Shown: piece after piece, positions 23,720-35,366 of the stretch | How the letters are laid out: the number at the start of each line of letters is the position of its first letter | Numbering within the stretch: position 1 is the stretch's first letter | Assembly (NCBI GenBank): GCA_010015805.1 | Contig: ML978144.1 | Coordinates: forward strand, 1-64,000 | Origin: Rhizodiscina lignyota | Taxonomy: Eukaryota > Ascomycota > Dothideomycetes > Aulographales > Rhizodiscinaceae | DNA: 64,000 nucleotides | Direction: 5' to 3' | Notes under the pieces: generated by a model | Databases searched by the model: none | What the model was told of the DNA's origin: nothing | What the model saw: only the letters and a program-made list of their open reading frames with translations | Translations under genes and position numbers: made by a program

Positions 23720-25208
23720 TTAATCATCAACCGTCTTTCCGCTCTCTTTACGACCAACCACTACGTTGGTCAAGGGCACAGGCTCGCTTCCGATGCTATC
23801 AGCTGAATGTTGACGGCCAGCAAATATATTGCGGATGCGAGACACCAAGCTTGTCTTTCCGGTCTCCTCTCCATTAACATGCATCGAAAACCGATGTGAT
23901 ACCAAGGTCTTAGCGGAAAGATAGCTCTTTGTTGGTGAGTTGGGCGTGCCGTTGCTGGTGGCTAGAGCGGAGTTGCTAGCACTACTACATAGTCAGCTTC
24001 TATTGCCTCAAGGTATGAACGGAAGAGCTTACAGTGAGTCGGTGCCAACAAAGGTATTGGCGGAGCTTCCTCTGCTGAACAAGCTCTTTGCCTTGCCACC
24101 AAGCAAGCTCCACTTTCCACTGTTGCCGGTCCGGGTCTGATGCCTCGTCTCTTCCAACAAAGATGGCCAAATCTTGCCCAGGCCAAGAGTTGCCAGCCAG
24201 CCTCTGTACATCTTCAGCGCCTCAGTTCCTGTGCCAAAGAAGAAGAAGACAAGCCATCCCGCAATGATGCTACCGAAGGTCTCCGGTCGTACTTTTCCAT
24301 GGCTTGGATAGAGATAGATGATGTCCCACTCAGAGTGTGTATATGACCAGGAGAAGGGTCCTGTAGAGACCGGAAAGGCGAGCGAGAAGGCATAGAGGTT
24401 GGCCGGCAGTTGAGAGCATATGATGAGGAGGCATAAGATGAACGTGCGCCAGAAACGTGAGCGGGTTGAGCTATGGCTCCGGATGAGGGTGGAAAAGTCG
24501 CGAGAGTAGCGGATGAGGCGGTAGATCACAATGCCTACAAATGAGACGTGAGATAGTAACTGAAAGTGAGCAATCTAGGAGTGGACAGTGCTTACATGCA
24601 TAGATGGCAGCAATGAGATCAAAGATTGGGAACCACATCACCGTTAGGACGATGCTGAGCCAGGAGTCGGCGATCACATAGACGCAGCCCGTTATGCCGA
24701 GGATGGCGTAGCGGCCTGCCTGAACGACGTAGAAGACCAAAATGAAGAACAGCGGTGCACCATAGCACAGGAGTAGTTCGAGCACCAATTTACGTCTCTT
24801 CTCGATCTTGCTTGTCGATATGACTGTCGCGTTCGTATCCAGGACTCTGGCCAGCTCACGGAAGATGCAAATGGTCGCCGCGGACCCACCAAGAGCGCCC
24901 ATGAGATACAGACGAACCTCAATGTCGCAGAACACAGCGCCCTGGAACCACTCAGTGACGTTGTCACGCGGCCATATGAGTACATTCGTGAATGTGACGA
25001 GGTTGAGGACTGTGAGGTAGATGATGAGGCTGGCAGCGCCGACGTTGCGATGCCTGAGGTGCCATATCAAGGGAGGCAGGTCGAGAAGGATGGCAATGAT
25101 GGCCAATATAGGAAGAATGACTGCAAGCGGGTAAAGTGGATATGTCTGCGATTCTGCGTCTGTTGCCATGGTTGCAGATGACGGAGCAGTGGCGGAATCT
25201 GGGTTCAT
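23720..25208 (-). CDS. STE3: STE3-type (a-factor-like) pheromone receptor, GPCR
   Basis: Exons on the minus strand: 25208-24596, 24534-24033 and 23984-23720, joined by GT-AG introns of 61 and 48 bases in phase, giving 459 residues. Seven hydrophobic helices occupy residues about 20-310. STE3 family signatures are present: the loop after helix 4 with YVVQAGRYAILGITGC near residue 168, then WFP in helix 5. After that comes a basic third cytoplasmic loop (YRLIRYSRDF). The C-terminal 150 residues are polar, as in other lipopeptide-pheromone receptors. Role: senses the farnesylated mating pheromone of the opposite mating type and signals through a heterotrimeric G protein and MAPK. The start at 25208 is the first ATG; a second in-frame ATG at 25169 is possible. 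The third exon is inferred from phase and from continued Ser-rich coding. Confidence 0.85.
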
Positions 25209-26074
25209 CAGTCCAGCTGTTGAGTTGCCACAACTCTCTGTACTCTTTCAGAAGCCTGAGGGCAAAATGTATGAGGCCGCAGAAAGTCCACGAGAAGTCT
25301 TGGAACTCGAAGAAGAAGAGAATGATGAAGGAGAAAGAGAGGGTCGAAGTCGAGCTTGGGAAATGATACAACCATTGCTCCAGTTCAAGGATGCTCAATA
25401 AGCTCAATAACTGGAACATCACCATAGAGTTTATTGAGGTTTTAAAACACGAATAAGGAGGCTGGTGGCCCAAAGTCAAGTTGGAGCAGCATTTGGTCAT
25501 GGTGTGAGTGTTTCTGAAACCTCAGTGCCGTATTTGGGCTTCAATAAGAATTTTGCCAGCGACAATAACGAAAGGGGGATTTTCGAACAAAATTAAAGTT
25601 AAGATGCAAAGAAATTCATTTGTTGACACTGAATTTGAATTTGAACGCGGCAAAAGTTTTCTTCGATACTGGATGACCGCTTCTAAGGGGTCGAAAACGA
25701 CTGGAGTTCTTTCTATCGTATCAGTTAACCTCGCCATACTATGAACGAGTATGAAAGGTGATCTACGTTAGTTGAATATGCCGTTGGAGACTTGAATCGG
25801 TCATTCTATTGCTGCTTCAAAGCGCCTACAGGGCGAGTAGATTTGAACCTCGGAAGGTGGAAGAGTTCTGGTGCATCCCTGAATGACCGCCGAGCTTTCA
25901 GGCGCGTCACCACCGCGCTTCCCAGCTCCCCAAACGCCATTTGCCAACCACAACTTCCATTCCCGTACAACCTCGAGCATGCGCGCGACCACTCAGCTTG
26001 GTCGTTGCAGTGGGTCGCACCGCCCTCAATGGGAACGCAAAGCCGCGAAAGCCTTCGAAAGGTGAATTGCCAGC
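25209..26074. other. Divergent intergenic region
   Basis: This stretch lies between the start of the STE3 gene (leftward) and the coiled-coil membrane protein gene (rightward). Several overlapping short open frames occur near 25.8-26.2 kb on both strands, with no family features. Confidence 0.4.
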
Positions 26075-27552
26075 ATGGACAACGACCGCCTCTCGCCTCC
26101 ACTGGTGCCGAATGGAAAGTCGACAATGCCTCCGCCAGACGCGAACGCGCATGCGTCCACCACGCGCCATGACAGCCATGGAGCATCTGCGTCGGGCTTT
26201 GAGCGTCCCTCCATTGCGGGTGCTGGAGTGCGAAGACAACCTACGTTAGGCCGACGGAGGAGCTCAATCGTGAGCGACTTTTCTCAGTCGATGCACGAGT
26301 CTACCGAGAGTTTGCTACTGCCGAGGGCTGGCGGGAATGTACGCGGAAGAAGAGAAGAAAGCACACATTGGCATAGCATCCCTCTGGCATTTGCTATTTT
26401 ACCTGCCTTGGGAGGCCTGTTCTTCGAGAATGGAAGCGCTTTCATCACGGATATATTCCTGCTTGGACTGGGCGGGCTCTTCCTCAACTGGTTCGTGAGG
26501 ATGCCTTGGTGAGGATTCGGTGCAATAGTCGCATAAGCAGAGATGCAGTAGAGCTAACGTCCATATTTAGGGAATGGTATTATTCTGCGCAAGCCGTGAC
26601 CGCCATCAAACCCGAGAGCACTATCCCCGATACAATCATGGAAGAGAGCGAGGAGGATGAGGCAGTCATTGTTTCTGAGGCAGAAACAGCAGACACTTCT
26701 AAAGACAAGGAAGCGAAGCCGGACAATATGTCCAAGGAATCACAGCATGATACTGAAAAGCGCGATGCAGCTGCCGCAGAATTGCAGACCCACGAGAGTC
26801 TCGCTCTCTTAGCTTGTTTCCTCGGACCTATTATAGGCGCATACCTCTTACATGGCATTCGATCCCAACTCACTCGTCCTTCTGAAGGCCTCGTTTCCAA
26901 CTTCAACCTCACAATATTTGTTCTTGCAGCCGAGCTACGGCCATGTTCTCATTTCATCACACTCATACAAGCACGAACGTTGCATCTGCAACGCGTTGTC
27001 CAAGCAAATACAAGCGACATTGATCGGGTTCAGGACGAGAAGATTTCAGACCTTCAGACACGGCTTGAAGAGACGGAGGCGCGCATTGAAAAGACAATTT
27101 CTGCTGCCGAATCTCGGACTGTGAAAGATGGCGCTGCTGCTGAAGTACAAGCAATCCGTCTGTCTCTCCAACCGCAGTTGGATGCGTTGAACCGTGCAGT
27201 GCGCCGGTATGAGAAGCGCCATACCACGCAGACTATTCAAACAGAAGCACGCCTGCAAGACCTCGAAGCTAGGCTCCGCGATGCCCTATCGCTGGCTGCG
27301 GTTGCTGCCAACCGAAGCCAGAGACCTGGAATTGTCTACTATACTCTGCAGTGGCTCAGTTCGCTGTTCATGGTACCCTTTCAGGTACTCTGGTCATTGG
27401 CTAGATGGCCTTTTGATGCCGTAGTTAACATGCTTGCCTTAGGGAAGACTTGGATAGCTGGCGGAAGGACAACGGGGAAACCGAAGCAGAAGAGAGCCAA
27501 GGAGAAGGATGTAAGCGGGCAGAGGATTTCTTCAAGGGGACGCAAGCAATGA
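26075..27552 (+). CDS. Membrane-anchored coiled-coil protein, unknown function
   Basis: Exons 26075-26508 and 26571-27552 (62-base GT-AG intron), 471 residues. The N-terminal 85 residues are polar and Ser/Arg-rich (RRQPTLGRRRSSIVS). Two hydrophobic segments follow at about 103-142 (IPLAFAILPALGGLFFENGS, then the DIFLLGLGGLFLNWF stretch). An acidic linker with EESEEDEA leads to a third hydrophobic stretch (LALLACFLGPIIGAYLLHG, residues about 232-250). A long coiled coil with heptad-like Leu/Ala spacing runs from about 290 to 400 (DLQTRLEETEARIEKTISAA). After a further amphipathic or membrane segment (YYTLQWLSSLFMVPFQVLW) there is a very basic tail rich in Lys/Arg. I do not recognise a named family. 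It may be an ER or nuclear-envelope structural protein; that is inference from layout only. Confidence 0.75.
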
Positions 27553-27914
27553 CGAGCTCTCTCGACACCCATAGAGATGCAAAAAAAAAAGGCCGATGCA
27601 TGGATAATGGCGACAAGGTAATGATACCCGGACAGCGTTGATACCTGTTGTTTAAGTACCTCCGGAATATATACAAAGAGATTCCCCAGGGCATTTTAGA
27701 TCGATTTTCGATTTTCAATTACGCGTAGTTTTGCATCTTCACTGCCTTGAGTTTGGCATAAGTCGACCCGTTCAATTGGATAATTATAGAATGCCAAGGA
27801 CTGTTTGCAAATGACACAAACAACTCCTCCGCCTTCCGCTTCCGCCGACGACACGGATCGACATCCCGCCCGTCCTCTCATCCCAACTCTCCAATCGCAG
27901 GTTTTATCTCGACC

Positions 27915-28210
27915 ATGTCACAGATCCGGCGCTTCCAACACTTCGACGCCAGTAATACAAGTTACCAACGCTTTCTCCCAGCGTACCAATGATCTAAGCT
28001 TCACTTGGCACGCGCCTGTCCTTGCAGACGTCCGAATGAGAAGCTCCAGAGCTCGTGGCTCCACCCGTAAGGCCTGGCGAATACGAGCTGCTGCTTTGGG
28101 GAACGCTCCTCCGAAACAAGCGGCAGCTCGTCGCTTGTCACTGCAACGATCGCCATGCTACAGATGGGAGTTTGCCCACTCTGCGGTCAGAAGAGCTCAC
28201 GGCGAGCTAA
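27915..28210 (+). CDS. Doubtful small gene, frames broken by at least one intron
   Basis: Two stretches in different frames read like protein. One is MSQIRRFQHFDASNTSYQRF from the ATG at 27915. The other ends at a TAA at 28208-28210 and includes GEYELLLWGTLLRNKRQLV. A candidate intron begins at the gtaata, gttacc or gtacca sites between 27950 and 27990 and ends somewhere around 28030-28055, but no single choice joins the two parts in phase convincingly. A longer uninterrupted frame over the same bases (27811-28227) is Arg/Ala-rich and looks like a shadow. I cannot assign a function, and this may be a decayed gene. Confidence 0.25.
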
Positions 28211-28548
28211 ATCTCGGCGCCAACTAGAGAGCTGCCTTCCCAGAGCAGCTAAAGACGTTTCAAGGATCGTCATACTTTATGCAGACATCCAATGTTTAGA
28301 TGGAAGGTGGATCGTCAGGCGCGCAGATGGGCAGGTACACTTACAGATCAAGGCAGGTAAAGCAAGCCAGTTCATATTGAACAAACATGTCACGATGTAG
28401 ATAAGAATGCGTGATGCCCGGCTCTTCAATTACATTTCATTTCGCCATTAGCAAGTAAAATAGCACCCCAGTCGCTCTATTACCATCTCATCTCAGGTCT
28501 TCATTTCGACTCAGAACCATTCATTTCTATCAGGCGGTATATTTCATC

Positions 28549-29708
28549 ATGTCGTTTACAACATTTTCTGCCCTCTCACTCCTGGCATCCCTCCCTTCAG
28601 CTCTGGCTTGGGGAACACTCGGCCACGAGACTGTCGCCCTCATCGCCCAGAACTACGTCTCAGACGACACTGCATCTTGGGCACAAGGCATCCTCGACAT
28701 CACCAACGACACATATCTTGCAACTGTCTCTACTTGGGCAGACAGCTACCGTTACACGTCCGCCGGCTCCTTCTCCGAGCCATATCATTTCATAGACGCG
28801 AATGACGACCCACCAAGCAGTTGCAATGTTGACTATGACAGGGACTGCGGTGATGGAGGATGTGTCGTTAGCGCCATTCAGAACTATGTAAGCTGAAAAA
28901 GCATGCTTGGTCTTCCAAAAGATGTAAAGCTAATGGCTTGCAGACCAAGCGAGTTCAGGAGAGCTCACTATCCAAGACTCAAGTGGATTATGCATTGCGG
29001 TTCATTATCCACTTCGTCGGTGACATCCATCAGCCTCTACATGACGAAGCTCTTGAGGTTGGTGGTAATGACATCGACGTCACCTGGGATGGCGATGACA
29101 ATAACCTTCATCACATCTGGGGTAAGTTCGCGCTTTTCTTGCATTGAATACGCACTCTACACCTCGTTCTAACAGTCTCGCAGACACAGAAATGCCAGAG
29201 AAGAAGGTCGGTGGGTACACCATGTCTGACGCGCAGTCTTGGGCAAAATCTCTCTCTTCCGAAATCGACTCCGGCAGCTACTCTTCTGACAAGGACGGCT
29301 GGCTTGATGGAATCGACCTCTCTGACCCGGTTACTACTGCGATGGGCTGGGCTACGGATTCCAACGCATACGTCTGCAGCACCGTAATGCCGGATGGTGT
29401 TAGCGCTGTCGAGAAGGGCGACCTAGACGGTGACTACTATGATAGTGCGATTCCGATCATTGAGCTCCAGATTGCGAGAGGTAAGCAATCATATCGGTGA
29501 AGAACATACCCTTGCGCTAACAAGAAATACAGCCGGATACCGTCTTGCAGCATGGTTGAACTTGATCGCAACTGGTGAGACTAGCTTGAAGGTGCGAAGC
29601 ATCAAGAGGGAGACAGGCGAGCCTGTAGCGATGATCCCGCCGGACAGGAAGAGGACATGGAAAGATGCGCAGAGAGTAAGAAGGGCATTTGGTGGCCATC
29701 GCTGCTGA
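28549..29708 (+). CDS. Secreted S1/P1-type zinc nuclease
   Basis: Exons: 28549-28887, 28944-29121, 29184-29480 and 29533-29708, all GT-AG and in phase, 329 residues. A signal peptide (residues 1-20, ending SALA) precedes W21, which would be the mature N-terminus, as in nuclease P1. All nine known zinc ligands of P1 (W1, H6, D45, H60, H116, D120, H126, H149, D153) are found with exactly the same spacing, as W21, H26, D65, H80, H136, D140, H146, H169 and D173. The last ligand codon is made by the exon 2/3 junction, giving LHHIWDTEMP. The enzyme hydrolyses single-stranded DNA and RNA and 3'-nucleotides at acid pH outside the cell, in phosphate and nucleoside scavenging. The sequence around TLAWG/ALAWG and the CNVDYDRDC loop (disulfide Cys) also match the family. 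Confidence 0.93.
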
Positions 29709-30712
29709 GGACGTCGATTAGATTTGCGAGATGGATTTAACAGTTGGGTTCTTTTGTGGATAGATGGATACGAAGGACCTCTCGTCTCATGAGTCTCGCG
29801 ATGTATTTCATGAAAGATACCAAAGAAATTATGACTTTATAAATGATGATACCCTCTTGTCGTTTGCATTCATACATGTATGGTACTCCGCTGATGGTAA
29901 ATTCTGGCCCGCACAAGTTCCCTTGCACTTTTTGCGTTCTCCAAATGAGACGTCCACGAAGTAGTTCTCTTGCTAGGGCAGGAGATTTTTGCCCCGCTTT
30001 TTCCGAAGTGGACTGTGAAGGGATATCCTAACAGCTGACAAGCTGGATCAATGCGCTCTCTCCTCTTCAACCTTTCATATGATCTCTGCTTCTTAATGCT
30101 TTATTTGTGAAATCTTTGATAAATGCATATGTCTTTTGCACTGCTCTACTCCTCTGCTCTGTCAGGACGGCGCAGATTAGCAAGCGTTCGCAACCAGTGC
30201 TGCTTCGATGCCAGCTGGCCCGGCCTTGAAAGATATTTCATCGAATCTCGGAGCCCAAAATAGCACTTCGTCTCACTAGACCCGAATGAACTCGGTCGCG
30301 ATGTTCTCTCCATCAATCACAGAGTAAGAAGACGACAGTGGCGCTGGCGATAATGCCGTTGACATCGGCGTTAGAATCCCCATGTCGGTCTTAACTAGAA
30401 TTCCTGCGCGGCGTTAGGGCTGAGTGCCAATTCTGGTATTCCTTGAGCTCGCAACAGCTCATTTTACACGTCTATTCATATCTGGTAATCTTAGGCAACA
30501 GTATTTACAGTTACTTAAGTAGGTAAGATATATCAGGATGGATGTGTGGGTAGGATCAAATATTGAATCAGCCCTCTTCAATCGCATTGGACAACTGCTC
30601 CGATTTCAGATATTCCGACTTCTTTATTTTCCATACATAAAGCTACGATTTCCTTCATTTAGTCTCATCCAGCCCCGTAAATTTCCAAATTGAATCTTGC
30701 CCGATCATCGAA
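29709..30712. other. Intergenic region
   Basis: One kilobase of AT-rich sequence between the nuclease and the TetX-like gene. No supportable coding frame or RNA is seen. Confidence 0.4.
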
Positions 30713-31876
30713 ATGTCCTCGCGTGTAGCGATCATTGGCGGAGGTCCAGCCGGCCTGACCCTTGCTCGCATTCTCCAGCAAAACAGCTCAATCGAAGTCA
30801 CAGTTTTTGAAAAGGATGAATCTTGCCATGCCCGCGGCCAAGGCGGTTCCCTCGATCTACAACCTGGTTCTGGGCAGGCTGCACTGCACGCAGCAAACCT
30901 CTACGACGAATTCATGAAACACACCACTCTGGGTGGTGAAGACTTTCGGCTTGTGGATAGGCATTTCAACATCTACCAGGACATTCGAGATACCGAGACA
31001 GGCAAGCCAGAAATCGACCGTGGCAAGTTGAGGCAGATTTTGTTGGATTCATTGGAGAAGGGGACAGTGAGGTGGGGCGCCAATGTGATAAAAGTAGAGC
31101 AAGGGAAGGTCATTCTAGACAGTGGAGAAGAGGGTGGCTTTGATTTGATTGTCGGTGCTGACGGTGCTTGGTCAAAAGTCCGGCCCATGGTAACGGATTC
31201 TAAGCCCTTCTACTCCGGTATCACTGGCATCGAATTCGTGCTTCGCAATGCCAAAATCAATCATCCCCAATCGTCCGAAGTGGTCGGTAACGGAAGCATC
31301 GCTGCATTTGGAGAAACAGATCCGAACGGGATCGCCTGCCACCGACTGAGCAATGGGGATATCACTGTTTATGCTATATGCAAGCGCCCGGAGAACTGGA
31401 TCAGGGATGAGCTAGACACGAGCAGTCCTCACGGGACTTGGCAACATGTTTTGAAGGCATACACCGATTTCGATCCTCGATTGCAGCAGCTGTTCAAAGA
31501 TGCTGACGTCAGCGAAGACACTGTTCTGCCGCGCCAGTTATGGATGCTCCCGCCTGGAGCCAGGTGGGAAACTAAGCCTGGCTTCACATTGATTGGCGAT
31601 GCGGCGCATTTGATGACTCCCTTTGCTGGCCAAGGAGTGAATATCGCGATGCAGGACAGCCTCAATCTGGCGAAAGAGATCCTTGCTTTTCGAGATGACC
31701 TGACAAAAGCCATCTCGAATTACGAGCAGAGCATGTTCGTGTACGCTGAAGAAGCTACAACACTCACGGCAATGAATCTCCAAGACTGCTTCTTACCAGG
31801 TGGTGTGGGAAAGATGTCTGCTCAGATCGACAAGAGGATGGCAGCGATGTTGGCAAAAGAAATGGCAACTTCGTGA
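30713..31876 (+). CDS. FAD-dependent monooxygenase, TetX-like
   Basis: An intronless 387-residue flavoprotein monooxygenase of the p-hydroxybenzoate hydroxylase fold. The FAD dinucleotide-binding motif is at the N-terminus (VAIIGGGPAGLTLARIL, residues 5-21). The following GQGGSLDLQPGSGQAALHAA resembles the corresponding segment of TetX tetracycline-inactivating enzymes. VGADGAWSKVR near 148-158 is the DG motif, and LIGDAAHLMTPFAGQGVNIA near 292-311 is the second FAD (GD) motif. No signal peptide or C-terminal membrane segment is seen, unlike fungal paralogues in terpenoid pathways. The likely reaction is NAD(P)H- and O2-dependent hydroxylation of an aromatic or polyketide-like compound; the substrate is unknown. 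It is 0.75 kb from a second, only distantly similar FAD monooxygenase on the same strand. Confidence 0.88.
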   Translation: MSSRVAIIGGGPAGLTLARILQQNSSIEVTVFEKDESCHARGQGGSLDLQPGSGQAALHAANLYDEFMKHTTLGGEDFRLVDRHFNIYQDIRDTETGKPEIDRGKLRQILLDSLEKGTVRWGANVIKVEQGKVILDSGEEGGFDLIVGADGAWSKVRPMVTDSKPFYSGITGIEFVLRNAKINHPQSSEVVGNGSIAAFGETDPNGIACHRLSNGDITVYAICKRPENWIRDELDTSSPHGTWQHVLKAYTDFDPRLQQLFKDADVSEDTVLPRQLWMLPPGARWETKPGFTLIGDAAHLMTPFAGQGVNIAMQDSLNLAKEILAFRDDLTKAISNYEQSMFVYAEEATTLTAMNLQDCFLPGGVGKMSAQIDKRMAAMLAKEMATS

Positions 31877-32629
31877 AGTGGTATCAATGCTAGTTGAAAT
31901 CGTTGCCTCTTCGGAATTGCACTTTTCTGCCTTGATCTAGCGAGCGTCGCGAAGAAGCTTAGATTTAATCATTGCTTTGCCAATTAATACTATATAGATG
32001 TATAGAACTCACCACTCACGCATATCATGTATTTTCATATTGAGCCTTTTTTCCTGCAAAGAATACTGGTGATAATTGACACAGGAAAAGTCTGCCTGTG
32101 AAACTCGGTTTGGGAAACATATTTGTGGTTCTGAATGTCAGAGAAGAAAATGAAGTGGAAATCTTTGCAATTGGATGATGTGTCAGTGATGCTCTCCTCT
32201 GTTAATCACTTTATATTTCAATACAGTTAACGTCCGTAGGCCCTGTATTTATTCTGCCCAAACTGCAAGTAGACCAATTCAATCAGCTTCACTCTGTACA
32301 CACTTGTAAACGCCCGGCCTGTTCTATACTTTCTTGGTTAAGCTGCTGCGGATATATCGGAGATACAATAAATTGTTTACCACCATGTTTATAGTCCAAA
32401 TCTCGCTCGGATCTATCGGAGATATGCTCCATCCCATAGTTTGCAATCTGGGTATTGAAGTAGGTCAACAGCTTTATCTGATGGAGCTTTGGTTCTTGTT
32501 TTCATCCTGTGATATCCGCATCCTTGGTAAAGGCGGCTAGTAACTGGACTTGAATTCACCTTCTCGGCCTCACCTTCTCATCTGTATGAGTGTGTGTCTC
32601 ACATCAACGGTACTGCGAAAACGAACAAT
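31877..32629. other. Intergenic region between two FAD monooxygenase genes
   Basis: AT-rich, with no supportable frame. An ATG at 32586 just upstream of the next gene opens another frame and could act as a short upstream ORF. Confidence 0.4.
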
Positions 32630-33981
32630 ATGGGCGGGCTTCGAGTTATCATAGTTGGTTCAGGTCTCGCCGGTTTGACTGCTGCACGCATTCTGCGCGA
32701 GAATCATCACGTTACTGTGTATGAACGTGGAGGTGCAACGATTGCGACTGGCGGACAAGGTATCATCATCGCTCCGAATGGGGCGAAGATTCTCGAGTCG
32801 ATAGGATATGATCGTGAACGCGCTGGTGCGGTCCCAATATACGGTATACGGATTTACGACGCGAACGGCAACGTAAAAGAAGACTTCGCAATGGATTTGA
32901 AACCTCGATTCGGAGCAGACTGTTTAGCTCAGAAGCGGTCCGACTTCAGGGACGAGCTTATGCGACTAGCCACAGCTCCATCAGCCACCCTTGGTATCCA
33001 AAGCGAACCGGCAAAGATGGTTTTCAACGCTGCGGTGACAGGCTTGGATCCCGAGGAAGGCGTTGTCACGCTGAGCGATGGTTCTACAGCAACTGCGGAC
33101 GTTGTGGTTGGTCAGTATGAACAACTCAAATGGGTCCATATCCAATCGAAAAGGGTCTGACGTAGACACAGTTGCTGATGGCGTGCATTCACGCCTCCGC
33201 AATGTCGTTGTTGGCAGTGATGACTACGCAGCAAGAAAGACAGGACTTACGTGTTATCGTATTGCTGTTTCTGTTGAAGATGCTGAAAAGGCACTCGGCG
33301 ACTTGCCTCTGCCTCACTGGTGGGAGCCCAGCACCTGCCAGAACCGTTCGTCGTTACTATACGGCCCTGATGGCAGTGCCCGCATGGTGACTGCGTATCC
33401 TCTTCGTAATCAAACATACTTCAACCTCTCTTGTATCTTGCGAACACAAGAGTCAACCAAAAGTACGACCGAGTCATGGAATGTAGACGGTGATCGTTCC
33501 AAGATGATGGAGGAATTTGGTGATTTTGGTGAACAACTTCGCAGGATTCTCAGGTGAGGCAGCTTACTCCTGGCCCAAGGTACATAAAACTAATGCCAAT
33601 AGTGCTGCAACGGAAGTGAAGGTGTGGGAACTGCAGGACCTGGAAGCTCTCCCAACGTGGACAAGGGGTCGTGCAATGCTTATCGGAGATGCTGCCCATG
33701 CCATGACGCCAATGCAAGGTCAGGGAGCAAATATGAGCATTGAGGATGCTGAGAGTCTTCGACTGCTGGGTCCAGGAACACGCCGTGAAGAAGTCCAGAA
33801 GATCCTTGAGCTGGCGGAGAGTGTCCGAAGACCACGAACTGCTCAAGTCTTAGCAGAAACACGCAAGTCCCACTCTACTGTCGGAGTAGCAGAAAGAGCG
33901 ACTAGAAACTTGGAGTTTAACTGTGGATACAACGGTATCCATGAGGCTCTCAAGGCTCACCAGGGGGGGCTAGATGTATGA
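32630..33981 (+). CDS. FAD-dependent monooxygenase, salicylate-hydroxylase-like
   Basis: Exons 32630-33110, 33166-33553 and 33603-33981 (GT-AG introns of 55 and 49 bases), 415 residues. The N-terminus begins almost directly in the FAD-binding strand (LRVIIVGSGLAGLTAARIL), followed by GGQGIIIAPNGAKILESIG. The DG motif is completed across the first splice (VVVDTVADGVHSRLR). The second FAD motif is MLIGDAAHAMTPMQGQGANM near residue 312. Family role: class A flavin monooxygenases hydroxylate aromatic acids and fungal metabolites using NAD(P)H. The start is the ATG at 32630; in-frame codons upstream have no ATG. No transmembrane tail. Because its neighbour is another monooxygenase, the pair may act on related substrates, but there is no backbone biosynthetic gene nearby. 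Confidence 0.87.
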
Positions 33982-35366
33982 CTGTGAAATGGTGCAGAAC
34001 TTTGTTGAGGCAATTGTAATAGTAGATTTGAGAAATTTTTCATAGGTGAGAAGGGAGAATCTCTACTCTAACATTAGCGCTAGCATCATATCATGCAAAT
34101 GAATGGATATGAGATGTCGTATATGATCTCAAGTAGCCGAAGGAGAAGAGAATCAAAGCAAGAAAGTTTACAAGATGGATGGTGTAGAAGTCTCCACGTG
34201 CGCCGCGCCGAGGTTGGGGTTAGGGTTGCATGTGGGGCTTATCTGTGTGGTATTGCGTCTCAACCACCTTTGAACTTCATGGAATCATAAGGGTAACGAT
34301 TTCGCACAAATTACGATATCAACAAGTCTGTCCACAGCGAGATATTGAATGTTTGCACTTGTGCCGCTCTATGTTTGGCAAGCTCCTTCTTCTCGCCATC
34401 TGTGGCCGTTTCTCTCAAAGCCACGTAGCTGCTGAGCCGCGTAAGGAACTTTAAACAGCTGTACCTGGTCGACAGAAGGCTCAATCGTACGACAATCCGC
34501 TTCTCCATCTTTTTGACGTCTCGTTCCTTGGCGTATCTTGCATCGGTGATCTCTCTTTCCTGCGTTCAGCAACTTCTGATCTTTCCGAGTGAACGGCAAC
34601 ATCGAGATGTGGCTATGCGTACTTACATCATTGCCATCATACGCCTCTATTGAGTAATATCGCCCCGGTTTTTCTTGACTGAAACGAAACGTCAAAACAA
34701 TTTCCAGCTTGCGTGGTGGATTTTGGATTTTTGTGGAATGCTCCGCGTCATTGTTTCTCTACCAAGCATCCCCGCAAGGACCCGCTGTTTTCCAGCTTTC
34801 ATTTCCCGCGGTTCTCCTGTTGATCATATCCTCGAACACACAGCACACGTGGAGTTCTGCAGTATTTACCAATTACGCGTCTCTGGCAGCACCGAGGTGG
34901 CAGCAATTAATACCATTTGTCTCCAATTTTATTCAGCCGGCTGGGTCACCAACAGCTTCTGTCTTTTCACTTACCTCCCTTTCTAACCACCATCTCCACC
35001 ATCTACGTAACCACGAACTACTGGCAATAGACTATGAGCAGTTCCAGTTTTCTGACATATGCTGCTTTATGACTAACAGCTCCGCATTTCCGTGTACTCT
35101 AGTGGCACAGCCTGACATTCCCACTCATGCTAATACGATTTGTAGACTACCTTCCATCTCACGGATGTCTTCGCCTGTTCATGTGAAGGATCCATGCTTC
35201 AGTGTAGCAGAGCCACGATGACGAATATGGCGGCAACATACGGTCCGGACATATCTCCTTCTCACCATGCCACGAGCTAAATTTGGTAGTTAATCCTTCT
35301 CTACATCATTATCACCTTGGATCTCCATATTTTTCCAGCACTAAGGAGAAGTATGGCTGTTAAGGG
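33982..35366. other. Intergenic region
   Basis: 1.4 kb with no supportable gene. A single telomere-like stretch (gttggggttagggttg, 34213-34228) is present and is too short to mean much. A CT-rich tract appears towards the secreted-protein gene. Confidence 0.4.

Noticed and set aside
30713-33981. Two monooxygenases as part of a secondary-metabolite cluster with the P450
   Set aside because: No polyketide synthase, peptide synthetase, terpene cyclase or prenyltransferase nearby, and the P450 is about 28 kb away with housekeeping genes between.
34213-34228. Telomere-like gttggggttagggttg
   Set aside because: Only about two imperfect units, in the middle of unique sequence; likely chance.
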